Source of the DNA: Terasakiella magnetica | GTDB lineage: Bacteria > Pseudomonadota > Alphaproteobacteria > Rhodospirillales > Magnetospirillaceae | NCBI GenBank assembly: GCA_902729415.1 | Contig: CACVCF010000079.1 | Span: forward strand, 1 to 64,000 | DNA: 64,000 nucleotides | Reading direction: 5' to 3' | In this document: one piece after another, positions 19,962 to 29,397 of the stretch | How positions within the stretch are numbered: position 1 is the stretch's first letter | Layout of the letters: every line of letters begins with the position of its first letter | Notes under the pieces: generated by a model | Databases searched by the model: none | The model's input: only the letters and a program-made list of their open reading frames with translations | What the model was told of the DNA's origin: nothing | Made by a program: the position numbers and the translations under genes

Positions 19962-22016
19962 CTAAACTGCCCGAATTTCACCCAGGAAGGTGGTGATGGT
20001 GGTGCGAAGCTTCGCGGCTTCCCCACCCATAGTCTTGGAGGCGTTCAGCACGTCTCCCGCAGCGGTTCCGGCCCGCCCGGCGGCATCTTGGACACCTCCA
20101 ACGTTGCTGGCGACCTCGGACGTCCCCGCCGCCGCCTGTTCGACGCTGCGGGCAATTTCCTGGGTGGCGGCGCTTTGCTCCTCGACCGCCGAGGCAATCC
20201 CAGTGGTAATCTCACCCACTTCCCGAATAATGGCGACAATGCTGGCGATAGCCGCAACAACCCGCTCGGTCTGTTGCTGTACGGCGGCGATCTGATCGCC
20301 GATTTCGCCAGTGGCTCGCGCCGTTTGATTGGCCAAATTCTTTACCTCGCCCGCCACCACGGCGAAGCCTTTGCCCGCGTCACCAGCACGGGCAGCCTCA
20401 ATCGTGGCATTCAAAGCCAGAAGATTGGTCTGCGCCGCGATATCGTTAATCAGCGTCACCACTTCACCGATGCGACTCACCATGGTGGAAAGATTGGTGA
20501 CGGTGGTCTGCGCCTGCCCCGCCTGATTGACGGCATTGCCGGAAATCTGGGATGACCGGCTGACCTGATGACTGATTTCCTGGATGGATGAGGTCAGTTC
20601 CTCTGCCGCAGAGGCTACGGTCTGGACATTGGTGGATGCCTGCTCGGTGGCAGCGGAAACCACGATGGCCCGTTGGCTGGTATCGTTGGCGGCATTGGTC
20701 ATGGTGGCGGCGGTCCCCTCCAATTGCTGTGCCGCCGAAGAAACCGACTGGACCATGGCTGCCGCCTCGGACTGAAAGCGCGAGACCAGGGCCTCGATGG
20801 CCGTACTCCGCGCCTCACGCAGCTTGACATCGGCCGCCTGGCGTTCAGCCAGAGACCGCCCCTGGATCATGGCATCTTTAAAGACCTGAACAGCGCGGGC
20901 CATGGTGCCCATCTCATCACTCCGAGAGGTTCCCTCCACCTCAATCGCCAGATCATTGGCCGCCAAACGGTCCATGGTGCCAACCAAGCCGTGAACGGCA
21001 GCCGATAATTCATGCACGATCACCCAGGCCAGCAGCAAAGCTCCTGCCAAGGCCGCGGCAACAGCGGCAACGGTGACAAACAGCACATTGCGCGACGATG
21101 CGTTGACCGCCGTCGCCAAGGCCTGGGTATCGGCGGCGATGCGGTCTTCCACTATTTTCAGCAGATTGATGCGTGCCGTGGTGGCGGCGAACCATGCCGG
21201 GCCGGTCACGTCCCCCACCGTTCCGGTGGCAATGCTGTCAAACCCAACTTTTCGCATCCGCTCGACAACCCGGACCGAATCATGATCAAGGGTGGTACGG
21301 TAGAATTCCACCTGCGCCGGGTCAGCATCGGAGGCAAAATCATGCAGCAGCAGAGCCTGCTCGGAGATGAGGCTGACGAAGGTCCGATAGATTTCGGGCT
21401 CAAAACGTCCCGCGGCGAAGGCTCCAGCACCAACGGCGCGCTCTTGCCCCGCCCGCTCCTTGCCCTCCATCAACCGCAAATAGCTTCCAATCATTTTACC
21501 GACGCGGGCATCGGTGGACAGCACCGAAATCTTTTCCACCACATCCAGCAGACTGCGGACGCTTTCGGTGAAACCCGCCACCGCGACCTTGCCGTCAATC
21601 GTCAGAGAATCGATGGCTGCGCGCGAGGCAATCAGCACTTCAATTCGTTTACGCGCCGTCTCCACCGTGGGGGGGAAACTGGCCCCAAGGGCGGCAAGAT
21701 CAACGGCTTTCAGTGAGGAGTCCAGATGCTCGCGGGCTTGGTCGGTCTGCTTGCGCTGGGTCCGCACTTCATCGCCGAAACGCGCCCCCTTGCTGCCGGT
21801 AAACACCGCCGTGGCGCCACGCTCCTTTTGGATCTCGTGGATCAGGGCGCTGAGGTCGGCGGTCAAAGGCGCCACCGACCGTAAGGTCGAGGTCTCCGAC
21901 ACCGTCAAGGCCTTGGTGGCCACCACATAGCCCGCAAGGCCGAGAATGACCAAAACAGGAAACAGCAGTGACAGCGCAATCTTCGCCGAGATTTTGAGAT
22001 TTGCAAGCCAGCCCAT
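19962..22016 (-). CDS. Methyl-accepting chemotaxis protein with NIT sensor domain
   Basis: This 684-residue transmembrane chemoreceptor has an N-terminal helix (about 10-34), a periplasmic NIT domain (about 45-310) with the family hallmarks [12 protein letters not shown] and [19 protein letters not shown], a second helix near 315-340, HAMP, and the MA signalling domain with its conserved tip around [26 protein letters not shown] domains of this kind bind nitrate or nitrite. Placed just after the nir island, it probably steers cells toward the electron acceptors the island reduces; ligand identity is inferred. GGAAGGTGG precedes the ATG. Confidence 0.92.
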   Translation of the reverse strand: MGWLANLKISAKIALSLLFPVLVILGLAGYVVATKALTVSETSTLRSVAPLTADLSALIHEIQKERGATAVFTGSKGARFGDEVRTQRKQTDQAREHLDSSLKAVDLAALGASFPPTVETARKRIEVLIASRAAIDSLTIDGKVAVAGFTESVRSLLDVVEKISVLSTDARVGKMIGSYLRLMEGKERAGQERAVGAGAFAAGRFEPEIYRTFVSLISEQALLLHDFASDADPAQVEFYRTTLDHDSVRVVERMRKVGFDSIATGTVGDVTGPAWFAATTARINLLKIVEDRIAADTQALATAVNASSRNVLFVTVAAVAAALAGALLLAWVIVHELSAAVHGLVGTMDRLAANDLAIEVEGTSRSDEMGTMARAVQVFKDAMIQGRSLAERQAADVKLREARSTAIEALVSRFQSEAAAMVQSVSSAAQQLEGTAATMTNAANDTSQRAIVVSAATEQASTNVQTVASAAEELTSSIQEISHQVSRSSQISGNAVNQAGQAQTTVTNLSTMVSRIGEVVTLINDIAAQTNLLALNATIEAARAGDAGKGFAVVAGEVKNLANQTARATGEIGDQIAAVQQQTERVVAAIASIVAIIREVGEITTGIASAVEEQSAATQEIARSVEQAAAGTSEVASNVGGVQDAAGRAGTAAGDVLNASKTMGGEAAKLRTTITTFLGEIRAV

Positions 22017-22230
22017 GGGGACGCCACCTTCCTGCCAATGGATCGCCTTGCGCCTTCCGCACAGAGCGGCTCCTGAATTCAGCCGCCCCTATACGAAAAG
22101 GATACAAGCCATTACAGGTCAATGTGGTCCCAAAGATTGATGTTTTCAATGTCTAACTTATAGGGGATTTATCGCAAGAATGAATTCAACCTTTGCGGCA
22201 AGCGCTTGAAAGGCCGCAAAAAAAATCTCC

Positions 22231-23862
22231 CTAGGCTTCAGCAGTCCGGGGGCGGAACACCCCTGGCGGCAGCCGTGTCGACATGTCACAGAGGGTCTTT
22301 TCAAGCTGCCCCTGACTGAGACCCTCGACTTTAGACAGATCTGTCTCGCGCAGATCGGCCCCGATCAAAGTCGCTCCCTTGAAATCGGCGCCCGCCATTC
22401 TGGCTCCGGTGAATGTCGCCCCGGAAAGGTCGCAGCCCCTGAAGCTGGCGCCCTCCAGGTTGGAGAGATCAAGCTTGGCATGACGCAGTGCCGCAACCCC
22501 AAGATTGGCACCGCGGAGATCGGCGGCCGACAGAGTGGCATAGCGGAAATCGGCCCCATCGAGACGAGCCTCGGACAGGCACGCATCGGACAGATCCACC
22601 TCGCGGAACGTGGCGTTGGCGAGAATGGTGCACGAGAGGTCGGCACCGGCCAGATCCATGCCGGTGAAGGTGGCGCGCTTGCCCTCGGCTCCCTTGCTCT
22701 GAAGCCATTTGCCATGCTCGGCCACCACAGCAGAGACATCAAGAGCCGCCACATCCGAGCCTTTGCGCGGCGTATGGCCCAGCTTCTCCATCTCTTCTTG
22801 CCAAGCACGCTTGCGGCGTTCAGCGGCGGCGCGGCGGGCGGCCTCATCTGGGTCGGGGCGCGATGGCGCCACTTCAAAGCCACGAGACGCGTTCTTGGGG
22901 GCCGCCGAAAGCACATCCTCATCCGACAGCTTGCCGCCAGCAGCCCGCTTGACCGCAGGCATGTCGTCGTCATACAGCGAACCATCCGAAAGCCGCCGGA
23001 TGGGTGCGACGGCGCCGGATGCCCCCGAAGACGACGACACCGGCCGGGGGGAAGGCGCAGAGGGAGCAGAGGATACCGAGACAGCTGGCTTAGGGACCGG
23101 CTGAGGCTTAGGGACCGGCTGAGGCTTAGGGACCGGCTGAGGTTGGGAAATTGGCTGCGGTTTGGGAATCGGCTGAGATTGGGCCTGAGTTGCGGTGGCT
23201 TCCACTCCCCCGATACCGGTCATGGCGCTCCACGGGCCTTGCCGGTCAGGGCGCTCGCCCGCAGCAGCCGAGCGGGCGGCGATCCGGGCGGCCAAAGCCG
23301 CCACTTCGGGGATGGGAGCGTCGGCGCCCGATGGCCGCAACACGGCAGGAGCCTCGACCGCCGCCATATCCGGCAGGGGGTCAGGTTCCTTGATATAGCT
23401 GACCTTGGGCTTGGCTGCCGCCACGGCGGGAATGGACATACGCTGGGGATTGCACAGGGCCTCGGCGACCCGCAGCGTCAATTCATGCCCGGAAATCGGC
23501 TTGGGGACGATGCCTTCGATGCCCAGAGCGCGGGCGCGCTCGGCCCGCGCCTTCTCGACGGGGCCCGCCACCACCAGGATCGGCACGGGGTCAAAGGGAT
23601 TACCCTCGGGACGGCGCAGACGCTCGATCACCCCCAGACACTCATCCGAACCGCCCAGGTCCACCAGCACCATATCGGCACCGCGTTCCATCAAGCCAGG
23701 AACATCGCCGGGAATGCTGAACGACACCACCTCGCGCACATTCAGCTTGCGAAAGGTCTGGCGGGCGAGAAAGCGGAATTGATCGTCGAGACCGAATACC
23801 AGCAGACGAATCTGCTTCCACTCGATCTCCACGCTGGAATGCAACCCAGTGGGATGACGCAT
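22231..23862 (-). CDS. Receiver-domain protein with C-terminal pentapeptide repeats
   Basis: The protein of 543 residues has three parts. The first (about 15-135) is a response-regulator receiver fold: an acidic pair in FGLDDQFR, the likely phospho-acceptor Asp in VLVDLGG, and the conserved Lys in VPKPISG. The middle (about 140-390) is a low-complexity Pro/Ala-rich linker with PKPQPV repeats. The last (about 410-520) is a run of A(D/N)LXX pentapeptide repeats such as GADLRETDLS, expected to form a right-handed beta-helix. I know no characterised protein with this combination. It stands alone, without a kinase beside it. Confidence 0.8.
   Translation of the reverse strand: MRHPTGLHSSVEIEWKQIRLLVFGLDDQFRFLARQTFRKLNVREVVSFSIPGDVPGLMERGADMVLVDLGGSDECLGVIERLRRPEGNPFDPVPILVVAGPVEKARAERARALGIEGIVPKPISGHELTLRVAEALCNPQRMSIPAVAAAKPKVSYIKEPDPLPDMAAVEAPAVLRPSGADAPIPEVAALAARIAARSAAAGERPDRQGPWSAMTGIGGVEATATQAQSQPIPKPQPISQPQPVPKPQPVPKPQPVPKPAVSVSSAPSAPSPRPVSSSSGASGAVAPIRRLSDGSLYDDDMPAVKRAAGGKLSDEDVLSAAPKNASRGFEVAPSRPDPDEAARRAAAERRKRAWQEEMEKLGHTPRKGSDVAALDVSAVVAEHGKWLQSKGAEGKRATFTGMDLAGADLSCTILANATFREVDLSDACLSEARLDGADFRYATLSAADLRGANLGVAALRHAKLDLSNLEGASFRGCDLSGATFTGARMAGADFKGATLIGADLRETDLSKVEGLSQGQLEKTLCDMSTRLPPGVFRPRTAEA
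23087..23176. repeat. 18-bp tandem repeat in the linker of the receiver/pentapeptide gene
   Basis: Three perfect copies (23087-23104, 23105-23122, 23123-23140) are followed by two degraded copies to 23176. Each unit codes for six residues of the Pro-rich linker (QPVPKP type). Because the unit is a multiple of three, copy-number change would alter linker length without frameshift. Confidence 0.9.
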
Positions 23863-24007
23863 ATTATGGCTCGCCCTTGTCCGTCATGCCGCAGCCTTCC
23901 CAACCACGGTTACCCCCGCCACCACCATACTCATGGCGGCGGGGCCGGGCAATTGCCGACACAATTTGCTCAGAGTGTGTTGGTTCTATTTAGCCCGGAC
24001 AAAGCAC

Positions 24008-24454
24008 TCAACAACTGGCACAGCTCTTGGTGGGAAGGCCGCGCTTGATCCACCCCGGTCCATCGCCGCTGCCCGCCATGCCTTCACTGACGTCGAAGAT
24101 GTGGGTAAAGCCAGCATCGCTCAAGGCCCGCGACACCGCCGCCGACCGGTTGCCGGTCCGACAAATGATGGCAATGGGGCGATTGGCATCGCCCCCCACG
24201 GCACTGCGGACATCACGCAGAAAACCCGCACCGCCTTCCGGGTGGCGCATGGAGATCAAGCGGGCGCCTTCGGGCACACCGGTCTGTTTCCATTCTTCCG
24301 GCTGACGGACATCGATCAACACCGTGCCGCCGCTTTGGGTGAGATCATAGATCTCCGGTGCCGAAACCTTGGTAATCCCAGCCGCCATCGCCCATCCCGC
24401 CAAGCCAAGCCAACCAAGGGCGGCCAAGGCCAAGACTCGAGATATTGCGTTCAC
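24008..24454 (-). CDS. Exported rhodanese-like protein
   Basis: This single-domain rhodanese (sulfur transferase fold) of about 148 residues has a signal peptide (to about residue 24). The active-site loop CRTGNRSAA has the catalytic Cys, and the DVRQPEEW motif is present. The C terminus ends in CASC, an extra cysteine pair that could shuttle sulfur or bind metal. GTG at 24454 is chosen because AAGGAG lies seven bases upstream; an in-frame GTG two codons earlier is too close to it. It follows the two-component genes by 21 bases and may be co-transcribed. Confidence 0.85.
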   Translation of the reverse strand: MNAISRVLALAALGWLGLAGWAMAAGITKVSAPEIYDLTQSGGTVLIDVRQPEEWKQTGVPEGARLISMRHPEGGAGFLRDVRSAVGGDANRPIAIICRTGNRSAAVSRALSDAGFTHIFDVSEGMAGSGDGPGWIKRGLPTKSCASC

Positions 24455-24475
24455 GTCCACACTCCTTTTCCGTCA

Positions 24476-25132
24476 TCAGCCTTCATCGAAAGAGGGGGGG
24501 TGGGGCAGCCTGACCAGGCTGCTCTCCTCTTCCAGAATCAGCGCCATGCGCACCAGCTCGGACAGGCTTTCCGCCGCCATCTTTTCCATCACCCGCGCCC
24601 GGTGGATTTCCACGGTCCGGACGCTGATGGCTAATTCCACCGCCGCCGCCTTGTTAGGCAAGCCCTGGACCACCAGGGCCATGACTTCGCGCTCTCGCGG
24701 GGTCAAGGTGGCCAGCCGCGTCTCGATGGAGGCCCGCTGCCGACGCTCGCGGAACGTCTGACGTCCCCGGTCCAAGGCGTCATTGACACTGTTCAGAAAC
24801 AAAGTGTCATCGAAAGGTTTCTCGATAAAATCCGCCGCGCCGGCCTTTAAGGCGCTGACCGCCATGGCAATGTCGCCATGGCCGGTAATGACGATCAGAG
24901 GCAGGTCGATATCGCGGCTCCGCAACATGCGAAGCAGTTCCAGCCCGCTCATACCAGGCATGCGCACATCGGCCACCACGCATCCCTGCCCGGTGAGATC
25001 GGCCTGGGCCAGAAAGATCTCTGCATCGGCATAGGTGGCTGTCTCGTGTCCCGCGGCATCCAGCAGCATGGAAAGCGAGCCTCGGATGGCCTCGTCGTCA
25101 TCGACGATATGAACCACGGACGATGTCGTCAT
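24476..25132 (-). CDS. FixJ/DctR-type response regulator
   Basis: This 218-residue protein has a receiver domain (about 5-120; acidic DDD, phospho-Asp in VVADVRMPG, Lys in EKPF) and a LuxR-type helix-turn-helix (about 140-200; LTPREREVMALVVQGLPNK). Its ATG overlaps the stop of the kinase gene at 25129 (ATGA), so it is the cognate partner of that kinase. The pair probably regulates dicarboxylate uptake or a related redox function; the target is inferred only from the neighbouring dctPQM. Confidence 0.9.
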   Translation of the reverse strand: MTTSSVVHIVDDDEAIRGSLSMLLDAAGHETATYADAEIFLAQADLTGQGCVVADVRMPGMSGLELLRMLRSRDIDLPLIVITGHGDIAMAVSALKAGAADFIEKPFDDTLFLNSVNDALDRGRQTFRERRQRASIETRLATLTPREREVMALVVQGLPNKAAAVELAISVRTVEIHRARVMEKMAAESLSELVRMALILEEESSLVRLPHPPSFDEG

Positions 25133-26733
25133 GATAGCGTACTGATCCCCTTTTCTTTGGCCACGGGTACGGTAAATCGGAAGCAGCAGCCCTGCGGGGT
25201 GCTCAGCTCCAGCCACAACCGCCCTCCATGAGCCTCTATGATAGTACGGCAGATGGATAGCCCCAAGCCCATGCCGGTGGCCTTGGTGGTGGAAAATGGC
25301 TGGAACAGCCATTCGGCGGCCTCAGCCGAAAGGCCTGGGCCGCTATCGGCCACTTCGATCATAACCTCGTTACAGTCGGCAAGGCGGGCGGAAACCACCA
25401 TTGGCCGCCGCAGTGGTGGCGGAATCTGATCTGCCGCCTCGATCCCGTTGCGGATGAGATTAACCAGAACCTGCTGAATCTGCACCCGGTCGGCCAGAAC
25501 CGGCGGCAAACCTTTTTCCACCATGGGCAAGATGGAAGAGCCCGCGCAACCGTCTTCCGAGGTCAGAACCGCCACCGCATCGGAGATCAGGTCCACTATG
25601 GGATAGGCTTGGCGATCCACCGCCCCCCTGCCGATGAACTCGCGCAAGGTCCGAATGATCTGGGCGGCGCGACCAGCCTGGGCAGCAGCCCCATCCATGG
25701 CAGCCATCACCTTGACCTGATCCACGACGGGCGCACCCATCAGACGCTGGGCGGCGCGGGTATAGGTCACCGCCGCCGATAGGGGCTGATTCAGCTCATG
25801 GGCCAGCGCCGCCGCCATTTCACCCGCCAAAGACAGCCGTGAAAAGCGCGCCAGATCACTCTGACGCATCCTAAGATCCTCCTCCGCCCGGCGCCGCTCG
25901 GTCACCGCCGTGCCCAGGAACAGAGTCGAAAGCGTCAAGGCCAGCATGCGGAACTGAAATTCCGTCACCCCTCCAGGATCCTTCACCACCACAGAGAACG
26001 ACACCAGCAGGGAGATCTGCATCACCGTATTGATCAAAGTGGCGCCACGCAGGCCAAACCGGGCCGCCACCCAGATGGAGGGCAGGAATAAGAGGTAAAA
26101 AAGCTGGAGATCATCATAAGGAAAAATCTTGAAGATCAAGATCAGCACGCCGACGGTCACAATGCCGATCACCCCCAATTCCAGTGCTTGGGCGCGCCCC
26201 GGCCAGGACAATGCCTGGCGGTTGACCAAAATAAGCGGCGTCACCACCATCACACCGATCATGTCACCGATCCAGGCCTGCCCCAGGCTGAGTATCAAGT
26301 GTTCATATTTGAATGGAAGCCCCTCGGCATTGATGCCCAGCACCAGCAGCGCCAGAATCAGGGCTGCGGCGCCGGTGGCAATGGTCAGCAGCAGAAGGTC
26401 GCGCTGGGTGGCAAGCCGGAGATTAAGCCGGGGGCCAAGCAGGGCCGCCAGACCGCCCCAGCACACAGTCACCACCACAGCGATGGCGACGGAATGGGGT
26501 AGAGGCGGCGGCCAGCCTCGCGTCATGACCGCCGAAACCAACTCGACCAACAGCAGAACCGGCAAGAGCTCCAGGCCGACCACCAACAGCAGGGCCAAAG
26601 CCAGCCCTGCCGACGGATCCCAGGGCGTCAGACCAAGCGGCGTGTACGCGCGGCTGAATTCGATCCAGTCCAACGCCAGATAGCCGAGGAACATCCCCAG
26701 CCCGATCAAGGCCCGCCGCCACGGGGTCATCAC
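25129..26733 (-). CDS. MASE1-type membrane sensor histidine kinase
   Basis: The kinase has 534 residues. The N-terminal half (about 1-290) contains eight or so membrane helices resembling the MASE1 sensory domain. There follow a short coiled coil, a HisKA box with the phospho-acceptor His in ALAHELNQPLSAA, and a HATPase domain with N box NLIRNGIEAAD and GMGLGLSIC. The catalytic part is of the FixL/DctB class. The start GTG at 26733 or ATG at 26730 overlaps the stop of the response regulator upstream. The signal is unknown. Confidence 0.9.
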   Translation of the reverse strand: MMTPWRRALIGLGMFLGYLALDWIEFSRAYTPLGLTPWDPSAGLALALLLVVGLELLPVLLLVELVSAVMTRGWPPPLPHSVAIAVVVTVCWGGLAALLGPRLNLRLATQRDLLLLTIATGAAALILALLVLGINAEGLPFKYEHLILSLGQAWIGDMIGVMVVTPLILVNRQALSWPGRAQALELGVIGIVTVGVLILIFKIFPYDDLQLFYLLFLPSIWVAARFGLRGATLINTVMQISLLVSFSVVVKDPGGVTEFQFRMLALTLSTLFLGTAVTERRRAEEDLRMRQSDLARFSRLSLAGEMAAALAHELNQPLSAAVTYTRAAQRLMGAPVVDQVKVMAAMDGAAAQAGRAAQIIRTLREFIGRGAVDRQAYPIVDLISDAVAVLTSEDGCAGSSILPMVEKGLPPVLADRVQIQQVLVNLIRNGIEAADQIPPPLRRPMVVSARLADCNEVMIEVADSGPGLSAEAAEWLFQPFSTTKATGMGLGLSICRTIIEAHGGRLWLELSTPQGCCFRFTVPVAKEKGISTLS

Positions 26734-27332
26734 CGCCGCGTCGACATCAACTGAGCCAGCTCCACCGCCGTCTTCACTCCCATTTTCTCGAACAGATGCG
26801 CCCGGTGAACCTCAACGGTGCGCATGGTAATGCCAAGATCATCGGCGATCACCTTGTTCAGCTTGCCCGCCAGCACCCGCTCCATGACTTGGCGTTCGCG
26901 CAGGGTCAGACTGGCCAAACGAGCGGCCAGGGAGGCCGCATCGGCGGCATTCTCCCGTTGCGTGGCTTCCCAGGCCAAGGCGTCGATCACCATGTCCACG
27001 AGATCATTGTCGTTGAAAGGTTTCTCGACAAAATCCCGAGCGCCCTTTTTCAGGGCCGAAACCGCCATGGGCACGTCGCCGTGCCCGGTCAAAAAGATCA
27101 CCGGCAGGCGCGCCCCCATCTCGCGCAGGCGATCGAACAGCTCCAGCCCGGTCATACCCGCCATGCGGATATCCAGCACCAGACAGCCGCTTGTCCCCGG
27201 ACTCCATTTATCCAAAAAGGCTTCGGCGGAGACAAAGGTCTCCACATCCACCCCTCGGGATTGGAACAGCCAAGCCAAGGCATCTCGGATGGCTTCGTCG
27301 TCATCGACGATATAAACCGCTCCCGTGCTCAT
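26730..27332 (-). CDS. dctR: FixJ/DctR-type response regulator
   Basis: This 200-residue protein has a receiver (phospho-Asp in LVLDIRMAG, Lys in EKPF) and a LuxR-type DNA-binding domain (LTLRERQVMERVLAGKLNK). It is coupled by ATGA to the sensor kinase at 27329 and in turn overlaps the second kinase. In Rhodobacter, DctS/DctR of this architecture activate the dctPQM TRAP operon, which is divergent here, so the DctR name is likely but not certain. Confidence 0.8.
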   Translation of the reverse strand: MSTGAVYIVDDDEAIRDALAWLFQSRGVDVETFVSAEAFLDKWSPGTSGCLVLDIRMAGMTGLELFDRLREMGARLPVIFLTGHGDVPMAVSALKKGARDFVEKPFNDNDLVDMVIDALAWEATQRENAADAASLAARLASLTLRERQVMERVLAGKLNKVIADDLGITMRTVEVHRAHLFEKMGVKTAVELAQLMSTRR

Positions 27333-29284
27333 TCCCCACTCTCCGGCAGTGTGAATTGAAAGATGCTGCCGCCCTTGGGATTGGGCTCGAACCACAGCCG
27401 CCCCCGATGGGCCTCGATGATGGACCGGCAGATATTCAGGCCCATTCCCATCCCCTCCTCCTTGGTGCTGAAAAAGGGCGAGAACAGATTGGCCGAGACC
27501 TCGACCGGCACGCCGCACCCCTGGTCGGCCACCCGGACCAAGGCTTGGCCGTCCGCGGCGCTGACCTCGATCTCCAACACCCGTTCGGTCCGGGCGACAT
27601 GGCCCATGGCCTCCATGGCGTTGCGTGCCAGATTAAGCACCACCTGCTCGATCAGGATCTTGTCCGCCACCACCCGGGGCGAGACCGGCGCCAGAATCAG
27701 GTCCACCCGGACACAGCGCTTGCGCGCTTCGGCCTCCAGAAAACTGACGGCCACCTCCACCACTTCGTTTAGAGCACAGACCGCCACCGAGGGCTCGCTC
27801 TTGCGTACGAAATCGTGAATGCGGCGGATGATTTGACCTGCCCGCTGAGCCTGAACCGCCAGCTTGGACAGAGGCGGCGTCAGTTCCTCGGCCTTGGCGT
27901 CCCCTTGTCCCAGGCGGTTCAGGCACCCGGCGGCATAGCTGGCGATGGCCGACAGCGGCTGGTTCAGCTCATGGGCCAGGGTAGACGCCATCTCGCCCAT
28001 GGTAATCAGGCGCGAAGTCCGTTGCAGCTTTTCCTGATGCTGGCGGGCCAATTCCTCGGCCCGCTTCCGCTCGGTCACATCCAGTACCGAGGCCATCCAG
28101 CCGACATGGCGGCCGTCGGACTCGATCAGCGGCGCTTCGTAGACCAGGGCATTAAAGCGCTCACCGTTCTTGCGCCGGAACACCAGCTCGAAACCGTCGG
28201 GCGGTGCATCGCCCCTCAGAACCGCCCGATGCATCTCATAGGTCTGATCCATGTCCTCGGGCACCCAATAGGGCATGGGGGGGGCGCCCCCCACCAGTTC
28301 CGCCTCGCCCCAGCCCACCATCCGGCAGAAGGCGGGATTGACGTAGGTGATGCGGCCCTCCAGGTCGCGGGCCCGCATGCCGACAGTCAGCGAATCCTCC
28401 ATCGCCTTGCGGAAGGCATGTTCGCGCCGCAACGCCTGCTCGGCGGCCAGCCGGTGGCCCATATGGCGGCGCATGGCCACCAGACTCCACAATGCCGACA
28501 GGGCAAGGCCAAAAATGGCAGCGGCCAGGAGGTTGCGCCCCAGATGGGATTCGGTGCCGTACAGCGTCGCCACCAGCGACAGCCCCTGGCCCGGCGGCTC
28601 GAAGTGCAGTTGATAGCTGGGGCCAAGATCGACCAGGGGCAATTGTGACTTGGCGGCCAGGATCGTGCCCAGTCCATCCACCACTTCCAGCCGGTATTTC
28701 TGCGTAAACCACCAGGGCACTTGATGGAGCAGCATGACGTCGAACGAGACCTGGGCCGCCAGCACACCGACGAACTGGCCCGCGTGGAACACCGGCACGA
28801 CAATCTCGAACAGCCACCCCCGCTTGGCGCTGGGATAGGGGCTGCCATAGGTCAGTTGCCCGGTCGAACGCGCCAGAGTGATATGGTCGCTCCACTGGGG
28901 GTCGATGTCGCTGTCCGCTCCGGACTCCACCGGCGGCAGCATGCGCTGGACCGAGCCATCGGCCCGGCGCAGCACGATCCGCCCCACCTGAGGGCTGTTT
29001 TCCAGCAAGGCGCCGCCCTGAACATCAAAAATCTCGCTATTTGGCCCTTCACGCCCCAACCGGGCCGCCAGTTGCTGTAAACGCTCGCCATCGGAGGCAA
29101 GGTGGAAGTGCAGATTCTGCTCGACCCACAAAATATCTTGGATCAGAGCCCGTTGTTCATCCTCCACTTCGCTGCGATGCAACAACCAGAGCAGAACGCC
29201 AAGCAGCATCACCACCATTCCCATGGCGATCAGCGGCATGATCTGGATAGCGTCACGCCCCCGGAAGGGCTTAAGGGAAGCCAT
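27329..29284 (-). CDS. dctS: DctS-type sensor histidine kinase with PAS domain
   Basis: The 651-residue kinase has two membrane helices (about 15-35 and 255-275) enclosing a periplasmic sensor of about 215 residues, then a PAS/PAC domain (about 290-410), HisKA with STLAHELNQPLSAI, and HATPase with NLARNAMEAMG and GMGLNICRSI. This is the DctS/DctB layout for C4-dicarboxylate sensing. It is divergent from dctP, 113 bases away, which supports a role in inducing the transporter. Confidence 0.85.
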   Translation of the reverse strand: MASLKPFRGRDAIQIMPLIAMGMVVMLLGVLLWLLHRSEVEDEQRALIQDILWVEQNLHFHLASDGERLQQLAARLGREGPNSEIFDVQGGALLENSPQVGRIVLRRADGSVQRMLPPVESGADSDIDPQWSDHITLARSTGQLTYGSPYPSAKRGWLFEIVVPVFHAGQFVGVLAAQVSFDVMLLHQVPWWFTQKYRLEVVDGLGTILAAKSQLPLVDLGPSYQLHFEPPGQGLSLVATLYGTESHLGRNLLAAAIFGLALSALWSLVAMRRHMGHRLAAEQALRREHAFRKAMEDSLTVGMRARDLEGRITYVNPAFCRMVGWGEAELVGGAPPMPYWVPEDMDQTYEMHRAVLRGDAPPDGFELVFRRKNGERFNALVYEAPLIESDGRHVGWMASVLDVTERKRAEELARQHQEKLQRTSRLITMGEMASTLAHELNQPLSAIASYAAGCLNRLGQGDAKAEELTPPLSKLAVQAQRAGQIIRRIHDFVRKSEPSVAVCALNEVVEVAVSFLEAEARKRCVRVDLILAPVSPRVVADKILIEQVVLNLARNAMEAMGHVARTERVLEIEVSAADGQALVRVADQGCGVPVEVSANLFSPFFSTKEEGMGMGLNICRSIIEAHRGRLWFEPNPKGGSIFQFTLPESGE

Positions 29285-29397
29285 TACTGTTTCTCAAAAA
29301 ACAGGCATTGCGGATGACCACACTGGTCACGACCTCAAAACTATACGAAGCTATCTCAAAATCTAATCCGAAATGGATAATTTGGGAGGACTACGTC

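Noticed and set aside
22185..22222. Terminator TTTGCGGC...GCCGCAAA after the receiver/pentapeptide gene
   Set aside because: The 8-bp arms are real, but on the coding strand the T-run precedes rather than follows the hairpin, so it does not fit an intrinsic terminator.
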